From Coffea arabica (taxonomy: Eukaryota > Streptophyta > Magnoliopsida > Gentianales > Rubiaceae): a DNA stretch of 64,000 bases. The stretch is taken from contig NC_092323.1 of NCBI RefSeq assembly GCF_036785885.1, positions 12,718,501 to 12,782,500 on the forward strand. The letters run 5' to 3'. The translations under genes were made by a program, and so were the position numbers. The notes beneath the pieces were generated by a model. That model made no database searches. It saw only the letters and a program-made list of their open reading frames with translations, and was not told the DNA's origin. Positions 11,085 to 21,398 of this stretch are shown here, in pieces (position 1 is the stretch's first letter; the number at the start of each line of letters is the position of its first letter).

Positions 11085-14000
11085 TTATTTGAGACCAAGA
11101 AACTCCAATCCTACAGCTGAAGGCATCAAACCATATTTAGAGAGATATCCAACATCATAAAACTTACTAAGATGCCTCATCCCACTGTCACAAAGAATTG
11201 TCACAATGGTGTGACCTGGACCAAGTGCTTGCGCCACTCTAACAGCCCCCACACAGTTCATAGCGGAAGAACTCCCGAGAAAGAGGCCGTCATTCTTCAA
11301 GAGGTACCTGATTAATAGTGATAGATCAATATTGCAGATAAGTACCATATTTTGAACACATTTCCAAAAATTTTCTGATTGCATCGTTGACAGTATAGTT
11401 CATACTTTCAGGGTTCTGTCAATATTATTGAAAGACCAATTTGACTTAAAAGTAAACCACTCTAGCCTCTGTAAGCAGGTTTTCTAGAGGAAGACAAGTA
11501 ACTGAGAGAACAAACATAAAATACTCAACCAGTACTATTTTATCTTCATTATTGGCAGATAATTACAAGGGTATTTGTGATCATTGTGCAAACAAATCCT
11601 GCTGTTTAAAAAGAAAATGGCACTTGATGAAAGAGTGCGAACCTGGACATTTCAACAGCCTCCAAATCTGTGCCTCGGAAAGCCCCATCTAATTCTGCCA
11701 GTTTGAAATTTTCTGTTAATCTATTAATTCCAATTCCTTCAGTTATGGTATCAAATGGGTTTTTCAACCTCCGTCCTTCAGCCTCCTCTCTTGTGTACAT
11801 TACTCCTCTGGTCACCTTATTGAACAAACCAGAACCAGGCGGATCTATGAGAAAACACCTGACATTGGCATTCTTCTCCTGTTAAATGCACGAACATCAG
11901 ATCATGGCCACTGCAGGACTTAATTAAAACTACAGGATTTCAGGAGGAATTAACCTTGAGAAAGCGTGAGACACCAGCTACAGTCCCTCCTGTGCCAGCA
12001 GCTGCAATAAAAGCATCCAATTTGCCACCTGTCTGATCCCATATCTCAGGCCCAGTACCTTCATAGTGAGCCCTGAAATTAGCAAGGTTCTCAAATTGAT
12101 CTGCAAAAAAGCCACCTTTGCAGTCACTGTAGAATATTGGGTCTTGCTTTCCTGAATCTGATGTGTAGCCATTGATCTGTTTGACATCTAGATATTCATT
12201 TTGGTTGCCTTTCCCATGCTTTAATGCTACTTGATTTGCTTCCAATGCCCTCCTCCTAGCAATATTGACAAAGTGGTCCTTGTGTGTAATTGACACTGGT
12301 CTAACCCTTTCAAATGTAGCACCCAAGGCCTCCAATATCTGAGACTGAATATAGAGCAACAAAGTTAAAACCAGTACAATTTAATTCAGTATGCACTGAC
12401 ACCATACTTGCAACGTAATAATTGAAATGTAATCAACCATTCCAAATTTGGTTGAACAAATAACTTTCAACGCCTTTATTGCTGCGATATATACACGTTC
12501 TCCAGCAGACACTGAGCATTCAGTTCTCCAACTTTTGGGGATTAATGCCCAGCAGACAGACAATGCAAGAATGGCCTAATTGACTCGAATTTCCAATAGA
12601 ATATTAAGGAACTGATCAACAGTCTGTAATTCTGGACCAGTAGTATTACTCAAATCAGCTAATTGACCTTGCATGTAGAATCCTACCCCAGCTGAGCTGA
12701 TTCATAACCATTTGCAATAATAAACTAGCAAAGTTCAGTGCCAAATTGCCATATGCATTTACCTTCTCAATGGCAGCGTCATCAGGGATGACTACGTGGC
12801 ATTTGCATCCAAAAGCAGGAGCTACTGTTGCAAGACTAATAGCTGTGCTTCCAGCACTTCCTTCTGTAATTATGCCACCTTGAGCTAGTGCTCCAGATTC
12901 CAAGGCCTGCTGGGTGTAACATACCAATAAGTTAAAGAGTATGGCATTTTTCCAGCATACAATATCAGTATTGCCATGGAATCATGGATTAGGCCAATGA
13001 TATCAGAAGGCAGATAATGACAAGAAAGGTCAAGCATAGGAAAAAGGAACATTGCAACTATGGCAAAAAGAGTCTCGGAACAAATCATAGACAACTTCGA
13101 GCATATGAACAAGAAAGTATCAAAACATATTGCAAACAACGTAAACTAGTCCCTCAGTGTACCACCATGTGAATGGTAACAAATATTCTGACTACTTAGA
13201 TCTGGTTCTTGGACATGGGGAGAACAATTTAACAAACGTATTAACACACCTACATGGAGGAAAAATGGGGATTCAGAAGGGAAAAAACAGGGGAAATTAT
13301 TGCAAAGGAATGCTCGGATAACACAAGTCATTGGTTTAATATTTTGGGAAACGCAGAAAGAAGGAGCAAAAAATGGCTACTAGTATGACCAATTGTGGAT
13401 ATATCAGATGAGTTGGCAAAAAATGAAAAAGGAAAAAACTTCCGACTAACTAATCTTTCACTTCCAAAGACAAATTTTGCGCCACATTTTTTAGCTGGTC
13501 TACCGCCAAATATTGAGCTTTGATATCAAAACAGTTAGAAAACTTATCACTACCCCAGCTCAAGAAACTCATGCTCAAACATGTTAGCTCAATAAAACCA
13601 TCTTATCACACAAAAACTCAAGTTAGTTCAATATTTCAAACAAGGTATCCCAAACTCAGAGAGCACAAATTTCTGTAATAAAGGATCCAAACTTCAAAAC
13701 TTTCGAAGTAAAGTCAGAATACTTTAACACCCTTCAATTAAAAGCAGCAAATTTAAGAAAAACAATTAAGTCACCTCTTCAATAATCTTCACTGCCACCC
13801 TATCCTTAACACTCCCTCCAGGATTCAAGAATTCAGCTTTGCCTAAAATCTAGCATAGTAAACAAATCCAATAATTGTCAATCAATTCAAGCAAATAATA
13901 AGCTGAATATAACTATGGAAAATAATATGCTTGTTGAGAAAAAGATTACCTCACAGCCAGTGGCATCAGAAAGGCTATTGATTCTGATCAAAGGGGTGTT

Positions 14001-14165
14001 GCCAATAGCGGCCACCAGCCCATTTCTAGCTTTTTTAACTGAAAGGGTTTTGGGGGTTTTCTTGGATGAAGCCTTTGATCGAGTCTTTTTGCAGAGGAGG
14101 TACGAGAGAAGCGCTATGGAGAGCGCAGTCGCAATAGCGCTAGTTGTTCTCAGCGGCGGCGCCAT
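11085..14165 (-). CDS. Cysteine synthase 2-like PLP-dependent enzyme, membrane-anchored, six exons
   Basis: Exons on the minus strand are 13950-14165, 13775-13849, 12763-12906, 11955-12344, 11643-11878 and 11085-11307. All have GT-AG borders and the phases close, giving 427 residues. The N-terminus has a hydrophobic anchor (ATALSIALLSYLL) then basic residues. Fold-type II PLP motifs follow: GNTPLIRIN, NPGGSVKDR with the Schiff-base Lys at about residue 87, TEGSAGSTA in place of the TSGNTG loop of ordinary O-acetylserine (thiol)-lyases, GTGGT phosphate-binding loop at about 262-266, and GSSSAMN near the C-terminus. The loop and anchor match the cysteine synthase 2 branch, whose fungal members sit on the mitochondrial outer membrane. 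The true substrate in plants is unclear. The start is the ATG at 14165; a GTG two codons earlier is ignored. Confidence 0.93.
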
Positions 14166-14724
14166 GGCCACCGGGAAGCGTTAGCTCCAAAATACGAACC
14201 GGGTCGAGTCTATTTTCGTTTGAACCCGAAAGTAGAAGAGGATGGCGTGGAATTGCAAATTGATGGTCAAAGTGTAGAAGCCCATTGGACATCATTACTG
14301 GGCTGATTAATTAGTTGTTCTACAGACCCTTGTCAATTTCTATTTTCTAAGTTTTATGGGCCACAAGCTTTGCCACAAGTTCTTTCCTTTTAATTAAGTC
14401 TTGCCACAACTATAAAATGTTAATTAACCTCTGTAGTGCAATGATACCCAATTCCAATCTTGGTTATCAACTTGGTATATATATGATTCTTACAAAATTG
14501 AAAGATATCTATAATATTTAGAGGAAAAAATCTGGGGAGCTCTTAAACTATTATCGTTATCAACTTTTGGCCCATCATCTAAAATTTGTTTCTGATTGAT
14601 CCTTAAACAATTAAAAATGCATACTTTGAGGACTTCCGATGACTTTGAACACAAATCTGACCAGAATCAAAGGGCATTTTTGTCTGTTCATGTTTTGCAG
14701 ATTTGTGCTTAAATTCATCGGAAA

Positions 14725-15178
14725 TTGCAGAAGAATCAGGGATGGAAGATAGCTTCCTTTTGGAAGGATAAATGGCTCGAAGATGCTCCTTTGGCTTCCT
14801 GTGTGGTCCATCCTTTGGATCAAGCGGAACTGGGGAAAAGCATTCACGACTACTGGCTTCAGACCAATGACTGGGACTGGGGGGTGCTACGGCAATTTTT
14901 GCCAGACGCAATCCTGTCGAAGCTTAGCGGCATTTTGGCCTTAGGCCACAGCGAAATTCAAGACAAACTTCTGTGGAAGCACTCGTCTAAAGGGGAGTTT
15001 TCCATTAACTCAGTCTACTCTCAGCTTCTGCAAGGAGCAGGGTTTGCTGTGGACAAAGGTTGGAAAGCATTTTGGAGATTCAAAGGACCAACACGTGCCT
15101 CCTTTACCCTGTGGCTGGTGCGGCATAACCGCCTCAAGACGGATGGTTTGCTGTTCACGCGCAATGTGCATAACGATG
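14725..15178 (+). pseudogene. LINE fragment (reverse-transcriptase zinc-binding region) captured in Pack-MULE
   Basis: An open stretch of about 150 residues reads GWKIASFWKDKWLEDAPL, then DWGVLRQFLPDAI, DKLLWKHSSKGEFSINSVY, GWKAFWRFKGP and LWLVRHNRLKTDGLLFTR. This is the zf-RVT region found at the C-terminal end of plant L1-type LINE polyproteins and in host genes derived from them. It lacks the reverse-transcriptase core, so it is only a fragment carried by the Pack-MULE. It is free of stops, suggesting recent capture or chance retention. Confidence 0.8.
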
Positions 15179-15179
15179 G

Positions 15180-15437
15180 GGTTTGTGTAGTGATAAGTTT
15201 GATAGTGTGCTCATCATCTTGCCGGTCAGACTCATCAACCCACATCTTCCCTTTGCTTTGGCTTCCTCCTCCTGCAGCGCTGCAACTCGCCATGGTGCTG
15301 TAATAGCTGCCACTTCCCGTTGAACTTCCACCCCCACCTGAATAGCTACTTTCCTGGACTTGCACTCGTGCTGCTGCTGCTGATGGCTACTGTAGTTTTG
15401 GATGGTTTCTTTTCATCTTCAGTTCTCCTTTAATTCC
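15180..15437 (-). pseudogene. Captured Gly/Ser-rich coding fragment of unknown origin in Pack-MULE
   Basis: The minus strand is open with MQVQESSYSGGGGSSTGSGS, then YYSTMASCSAAGGGSQSKGK and MWVDESDRQDDEH. The base composition and codon use are gene-like and unlike the surrounding AT-rich DNA, so a captured piece of a host gene is likely. I do not recognise the donor family. Confidence 0.45.
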
Positions 15438-15766
15438 GGTCAGATTTGTGCTTAAAGTCATCGGAAGTCCTCAAAGTATGCATTTTTAATTGTTTAAGGA
15501 TCAATCGGAAACAAATTTTAGATGAGGGGCCAAAAGTTGACAACGGCAATAGTTTAAGGGCTCCCCAGATTTTTTCCTCAAATATTTATATATTCTACCT
15601 TTATTATTAGTTACCTTTTTTTTTACCTCCATATATCCTTTCTATCCACTACTGCCAAGCTAGGACTCGAATTTTAAATCTGACAGTGAATAAAGCTCTA
15701 TTGGATCAACTTCAGTGGTTTATTAGTAGTTACTTATGTGTTATTAGTAAAAAAATTCACTGCTGA

Positions 15767-16563
15767 GGGTCTGTTTGGTTGGAAATAAAATGTTTTCCTT
15801 GGGAAAAAATTTTCCGTGGAAGTAATTTTTCATGAAAATCATTTCCTTTTCATCATTTTCAGGTGTTTGGTTAGCTTATTGAAAATATTTTCTTACTTCA
15901 TTTTTCTGGTGTTTGTTTAACTTTTGAAATATTTTCACTTTTATATCTATCTTTACTTTCTACACATTATAACTACATACTTCTTCCCATGCAAAATAAG
16001 AAAATTTATCTCATTGTTTAACTTTAAAAAATCTTGGAGAAATGTATATATGAATAAAAAATATCTCCTTAAGCAATAAACAAATTGCTGGCCATTTAGT
16101 GTCAAATATCAATTACATGCAATGCTTATTGTGACATATATCTTGCACTCTCACTCCTGAAAGTTTCTCTAGAAAAGAATGTCCCTATTATACATAATTA
16201 ATTACTAGCATAGGATGAGCAGGATGAGGTTTTTTTTTTATTTTGAATATACTAGGGGGAGGGTTTGGTGGTACGGGGGAGGGAGTGTAATGAAGAGGTC
16301 TTGGGTTCGAATCCTCCTGTTTACACTAAAAAAAAAAAAGAACATACTACAAGATGTTTTCAGTAAGTTTGGAACATACTACAGGCGGGATGCATGCATT
16401 TCGGAAAACAACTTCAGTAAGTTTGGAAGGGAAGTTGTTTTCCATAAGATGGGTGAAAATATTTTACATAGGAAAATGTTTTCAGTAACTTTTATGCAAC
16501 CAAACACGGGAAATTAGGAAAATATTTTCCTGGAAAACATTTTCACCCGAAACAAACGGACCC
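15767..16563. mobile_element. MITE-like DNA element with 3-bp target duplication, about 797 bp
   Basis: The ends GGGTCTGTTTGGTT (left) and the complement of a right end reading GGGTCCGTTTGTTT are inverted repeats. They continue into matching AAAATGTTTTCC and ATTTTCC blocks. TGA trinucleotides flank both ends (15764-15766, 16564-16566). A 3-bp duplication suits Tourist/PIF-Harbinger or CACTA-type MITEs. I found no convincing 8-bp duplication. A tRNA-type SINE sits inside it. Confidence 0.65.
16255..16339 (+). mobile_element. Short tRNA-derived SINE inside the MITE
   Basis: The body of about 73 bp carries an A-box-like TTTGGTGGTACGGGGGA and a perfect pol III B box GGTTCGAATCC (about 16304-16314). 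It ends in a 12-A tail. Imperfect 10-bp target duplications GAATATACTA and GAACATACTA flank it at 16245-16254 and 16340-16349. It is not a functional tRNA because the arms do not pair. It is younger than the MITE that contains it. Confidence 0.8.
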
Positions 16564-16566
16564 TGA

Positions 16567-17627
16567 ATTTTTCATAGTTTGAATGGTATATCGCCATTTT
16601 TTATTACTTTACGTACTAATGTAGTACCATTTTAAATTGGTTTACACTTTCAATGATGCACCTGCAATTCATTGCAAACAATTTGAGGCTATGTGTTATT
16701 TAAAACGTTTTACAATTTTCTGTATAGTATGATTTACTAAATGGACGCTAAAAGAATATTATTGTTTCGTATAAGAGTCAAGAGTTCTTTACATTAAAGG
16801 TCTAAACTTGTACTCTTGGTAAATTACCCTAGAGTTCAAACAAGCTTCTTTTAGGAATTTTCCTTTTTTTGCAGTAACGTCTTATTTTATACGTGATAAA
16901 ATTTTTATCATAAAATGAAAGAGTTGGGCCATTTGTTATTTTGTTTCTTTTGAATGTGAACCGTGTTTGTTTTTGGAAGATTGTTTCTTTTGAATGTCTC
17001 TTTCTTTACGTTCATGGGAGTAAATAACTCGGATCAGAATTCAGAATATGTAAAGTCCCAAAGTTGTCAAACCAAGTCTTTAAGCCTTGCATTTTCTTCA
17101 ACCTGGAATTGCAATTGTATTGGGATGATGAGGTTGAAGTCGAAATTAAATCTCACCTAGAAAAGATCTTGCTAGAAATTAAGGTCATTTTGCCAATGAG
17201 ACAAATTGTCAATTTCAGCTTTTGGTTGCTTCTGTGATTGGCTAGTGTTCGTAATATTCAAGCATCTGTGGGTCATGCAGGCTAAAAAAAATAATAATTT
17301 CCCCTCTAACTCTTTTGTAGAAGAGTAGTTGAGAATTTTCTCCTTGATAATTTACACGTGATTCATGATCGATCTGAAAGAAACGTTTGTAATTATTTTG
17401 CAATATCCTCGTATGATTAAAGAATCAGTTGAGCAGTCTACTTCACTGATAATAAACACCACTCATTTGATCTAATCAGAAGAGGGAACATAAAAAGTGA
17501 GAAAGTCCTTGGCATGTCGATTTTACTTGCACCATCTAATATCCCCACCAAAAAGGCAGAAGGGTTCCACAGTTTAAGTTCTTTCCGATCCAGCTGTGTT
17601 TGATCACTCATTCTATTGTCGTCAAAC
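16567..17627. other. Intergenic DNA and promoter of the plastid membrane protein gene
   Basis: AT-rich sequence without recognisable coding content. The 3' part should hold the promoter and 5' UTR of the gene at 17628. Confidence 0.4.
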
Positions 17628-18756
17628 ATGATATCTTCTCACTCATTTTCCACCTTAAATGTTTGTGGTCACAATTCTATAACTCGTTATTTCCATATCC
17701 CAAAGTCTAGTAGTAGTTCATACTTTTTCAGCCTAAGAAAGCATTCATTTGAGCAAACAAAGCTCAAATTCTGCAATTTGAGCGCTAAATATGGAGTCAA
17801 AAGGTAAGGATCTCATCCGTTTTCTCATCAGCACATTTCAGATTCCCAATAGTAAGTTCTTTATAATACTAAGAACATCACTATTAATTGACTCTATTAT
17901 AGGGTTATGTGCTCATCTAGCAATGATCATCAAGAACCCAAAGCTCCAACTCCTCAAAAATCTGATATGCCCGATTGGTACGCCACCTTTTAATTTCAGT
18001 ATCATATATGGATTAATCAACCTTTAAATCAACATTTTCAGCATGAAAACAACAAGGGATCTGTTTTTCCGATGCCAATTTAATTCGTGCAGGAAAAAAT
18101 GGACTGTTGGGATTGTGTTTTCCATAATTCTACCTGCGGTTGGACACAAAATGGGACCTTTAATGCTTCTCAAAAGTCAGTAAGCTTTTCTGGGCCTTGT
18201 AAAGGTTTAGTTACAGAACTACTATAATAGTACTAGAATCATTTTAATATACTGTAGATCCATTTTTATTTAGCTGGTGGATGGTTCTAGGCAAGGTGGA
18301 TATGGTCATAGAAAAAGTGGACGAAGTGACAGAGGTGGTGGAAGACATAGCTGAAGCAGCAGTAGATGTTGTAGAAACAGTAGAGGAGAAGCTTCCTGAA
18401 GATTCAAAGCTCAGGGATGAGGTTCATATGATCAAGGATCTAGCTGAAAAAGCCGTTGATAAAGCAAAACAAGCTGATGAGCTTCTTGACCAGGTAACTT
18501 TTTTGGTTTGCAAGTTTGTTTTGTGGGTTCTCTAGTTTGATGTACTGCAGCTAATCATTAAACGATGCTGATATATTTAACGAAATCTCAGAAAATGAAA
18601 ATTCAACAAGAAATCTGATGAAGATGATGATTCTCGAAAATTTTGCAGATAAAGGATGTTGAGGATAAATTTATGGAATCGCTTAATGGACCTGAACGCA
18701 ATGAAGCAGAAAAAGAACCAAGCAACAAAGACGTGGATCGGTCCGTCAAGGCATAA
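17628..18756 (+). CDS. Plastid-targeted membrane protein with long amphipathic tail, five exons
   Basis: Exons 17628-17803, 17903-17977, 18093-18179, 18274-18493 and 18649-18756 close in phase to 221 residues. The N-terminus is Ser-rich and basic (MISSHSFSTLN..., SSSSSYFFSLRKHS), like a chloroplast transit peptide. A Pro/acidic linker and DMPDWKKWTVGIV precede a hydrophobic segment and the GHKMGPLMLLK phrase. A Val/Glu/Ala-rich helical region follows: VDMVIEKVDEVTEVVEDIAE then AEKAVDKAKQADELLDQ. This arrangement matches Arabidopsis At1g42960-type proteins described as chloroplast inner-envelope proteins of unknown function. The repeated VxxVVExVxE pattern predicts a long amphipathic helix. 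An in-frame TTG upstream of the ATG was not used as start. Confidence 0.85.
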
Positions 18757-19883
18757 TTGTGCAAAGTTGGCTTCACTTAATGTCGTTTTGGTTCATTAGT
18801 CGTGTCTTCATTAGTGAGGATAAATGGTGAGTATTTTGTGTTCTAGATTTTTGATGGAATATATAGATTTGTAACTTCGGTTTAAAATACTCAATCTAAT
18901 TGTAACTAAATAATACAGGAAAGAGTTAAAGATTTTTAAAAATAAGTTATTTAAAAAAAAAAAAAGAAATTTTCGTTTTTCGACAAGAGAGGAGTAGTAT
19001 TAAAAAAGCCGAAGGGGAAAGAAAATTTTTAATTTTAAGACCTTGAATTCCCGAAATCTCAACCTTAGTTCTTAGTTCGTTTGGATTTCTATTTTTAGGA
19101 ACTTTTGTTTTATTACTTTTAGATTACCACAAACTTTAATAGTGGAATAGTCTACTTTGAGATATTAACTTTTTTTTATCCCTTTTTGTTTGACACACTC
19201 CTTCAACTTTTAAGAGAAAGCAGCTGCTGAAAAACCTCCAAAGAAAAAAGTTTCGAAGTGGTATTCTATTGTCCATATTGTGTGGCCATAAGTTTCACAT
19301 AACCGGAAACTATCGGATTTTGAGCGTAGCCTGTTTAATTAAGGGTCTTCATTCGAGTTAAATCCAAAAATTAAATGGAATAGTTAAAATTGAACCATCG
19401 GCCTCGCAAAGCTGAAGTATCAATCATTGTCATTCTTATCCGAAGGCTATTCTATGACGGAAATCTGTATGGACTACAAGGGAAGAAAACCAATCCCTAA
19501 TGTGTAGCTGATTTGACGGCCAGGCAGGGGATCGATCAAGTCCCTAATGTTTAATTAGTTGCACTAGTCTTGATTGGATGTGGACTGATTCCTTCCTTGT
19601 TCACCTGTAAATATTCATTCGGGTCTGTAAATATTCCTTCCCTGTAGCCTAGGAGTGGATCAGGTGCACTGTATCTCAATGAATTCAGAAATCTATTGAG
19701 AAACTTTGCTTCTTATTGATCGAATTCCGACTTCTTTGGCCGTTGCAATCTACTCTGGCCTTTCAAAGGGTATCGACTTTGGATTGGATGGGACATGTGG
19801 ATGATGAATGAAGATAATTCTTGGACGAAAAAAATATTTGTTTTCTAGTAATCTTTGGACTCTCCAGTTTTAAGACTAAGGTG
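18757..19883. other. Intergenic DNA
   Basis: It holds the 3' UTR of the upstream gene and then AT-rich filler. I see no gene or bounded element before the hAT element. Confidence 0.4.
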
Positions 19884-19891
19884 ATCACAGT

Positions 19892-21390
19892 TAGAGCTGT
19901 TAAACGAGGCGAGTCGAGCTCGAGCATACGACAATCGAGCTCGACTCGAACCTCTAATCGAGCTAGCTCGAGCTCGCTCGATTAGTAATTCGAGCTTCAC
20001 AAGGTGCTCGAGATCGACTCGATGTACTGGTAGAAAATTCGAGCTCGGGCTCGAACTCGAGTTTGAGATCGAGCCGAGCTCATCGAGCTCGTAGCTCGAG
20101 CTCGAGCTCGTTTACGGGAGACACCACATCAGGTCCCGCCACACTCGTATTTAGCCTAATAAAAGAAGATAAACTTTCCCTGATTTATCATCTTCAATTC
20201 AACATTTCCACAGCACATCAGTGACCAAAATGTCCAAAACAGATTATCTATTGCAGATCCGTGACGGTACATGAACTCAATCGCTTTATATACTTGGGCA
20301 AAATAAATATAAATTAATAAAAAAGTTTCCATTCACAAATTTTAGTCCAGACAAAGCAAGAAAACTTTACGATCCGGGGACAAACTTGGTGGCATAGACC
20401 AGGCATTGTTAGCAACTGGGTTGTCAAGATGGTCCAAGAGATTTTCAATAGGGCCTTTGCCAGTGACAATAGCTTGGACAAAGAAGCCGAACATGGAGAA
20501 CATTGCAAGCCTTCCATTCTTGATTTCCTTCACCTTATGCTCAGCAAAGGTAACAGGGTCATCGGCTAGACCAAGAGGATCAAAGTACTGGCCACCGTAG
20601 AGATCATTGCCCTCTTCGACGCCTTCAAGACCATTGATTCTATATCCTTCAACAAGACCCATGAGAACAACTTGGAAGCCAAGCACTGCCAGAATGCTCT
20701 GAGCATGGACAAGGTTGGGGTTTCCCAAGTAGTCAAGCCCACCTTCTGAGAAGATCTGTGCTCCGGCTTTGAACCACACTGGCTCCTTAAAGTCCACTTT
20801 AAGATATTTCTCAAGGACTTCTGAGGTGATGCATCCCAGTGCTCCGAGCATAGCCCCTGGCTCTACCGAGGTGGCTCCGTATGGTGCTGCTCATGGAGTC
20901 ACGAGAAGGAGGGTGCGGCTGCTCCGTATGGTGAGTCGGTGACAGTGGTGAGAATGGAGGTGCGGCTGCGGGTGTGGAACTGGAAAAGAGTTGACAAAAA
21001 AAGGAAACAGGGGAGGTTAGGGATGGCGCCTGGCGGTGAGAATGGAGGGTCCGTGCAGCGTGCGGCGTGTGACTGAGAATGGAGGGTGACGGCACATGGC
21101 TGCTATGCGGGAAAAGGTTAGTAAAAGAGGAAAGAAAAATTAGGGCTACAGAGTACAGACGGGAGATGACTTAGGTTTAGTACCACATATATGATGAAAT
21201 GACGACAATACCCCTACTCTTCGAGCCTCACGAGCTTCAACGAGCCGAGCATAGCTCGGCTCGTTTAATAAACGAGTATTGAGTAGAGCTCGAGCTCGGC
21301 TCGTTTCTCTCTGTAAACGAGCCGAGTCGAGCTCTTATCGAGCCGGGTCGAGCTCGGCTCGCGAGCTACCCGGTTCGATTAACAGCTCTA
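19892..21390. mobile_element. Non-autonomous hAT element, 1499 bp, carrying an LHCB3 fragment
   Basis: The ends are inverted repeats, TAGAGCTGTTAAACGAG at the left and the complement of TAGAGCTGTTAATCGAA at the right. Perfect 8-bp target duplications ATCACAGT flank it (19884-19891, 21391-21398). Both subterminal zones, of about 200 bp, are packed with GAGCTCG/CGAGCC motifs that can fold back. Such clusters in hAT elements serve as transposase binding sites. No transposase is present. The interior holds an LHCB3-derived coding fragment on the minus strand and a GC-rich tract with repeated GAGAATGGAGG units (about 20930-21090). Confidence 0.93.
20367..20856 (-). pseudogene. LHCB3: LHCII type III (LHCB3) chlorophyll a/b-binding protein fragment, captured
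   Basis: The minus strand encodes [10 protein letters not shown], then [74 protein letters not shown] and [11 protein letters not shown]. This is the C-terminal two-thirds of a light-harvesting protein; the short [12 protein letters not shown] variant and the hidden ending [10 protein letters not shown] point to LHCB3. A single-base loss at TGGGTC shifts the last ten codons; the ancestral TAA would be at 20367. One codon is also missing in NDLYPGG. There is no transit peptide, no first membrane helix and no intron over the 490 bp, so it is a dead, probably cDNA-derived or single-exon copy. Sequence below 20367 down to about 20215 may be captured 3' UTR. Confidence 0.93.
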
Positions 21391-21398
21391 ATCACAGT

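Larger units (their letters stand above)
14521..15579. mobile_element. Pack-MULE (Mutator-like), 142-bp inverted repeats
   Basis: The 142-bp termini (14521-14662 and 15438-15579) are near-perfect inverted repeats beginning GAGGAAAAAATCTGGGGAG, alignable without gaps. Flanking 9-mers at 14512-14520 (TAATATTTA) and 15580-15588 (AAATATTTA) differ at one base, the 9-bp duplication expected of Mutator-like elements. There is no transposase. The interior is a patchwork: a second copy of inner repeat sequence near 14699-14728, a LINE-derived coding fragment (+) and a Gly/Ser-rich coding fragment (-). It lies about 360 bp upstream of the cysteine synthase-like start codon, so it may affect that promoter. 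Confidence 0.9.

Noticed and set aside
14725-15303. A 192-codon plus-strand frame as a host gene
   Set aside because: The first 150 codons are LINE-derived and the rest is the antisense of another captured fragment; both lie within Pack-MULE ends.
16304-16314. Perfect B box that could indicate a tRNA gene
   Set aside because: No cloverleaf can be formed, and a poly(A) tail with flanking duplications shows it is a SINE.
19900-20110. GAGCTCG-rich palindromes as a regulatory or centromeric repeat
   Set aside because: They are the subterminal repeats of the hAT element and recur at its other end.
20342-20851. LHCB3 as a live gene
   Set aside because: It lacks transit peptide and first membrane helix, has a shifted C-terminus, and lies wholly inside a transposable element.
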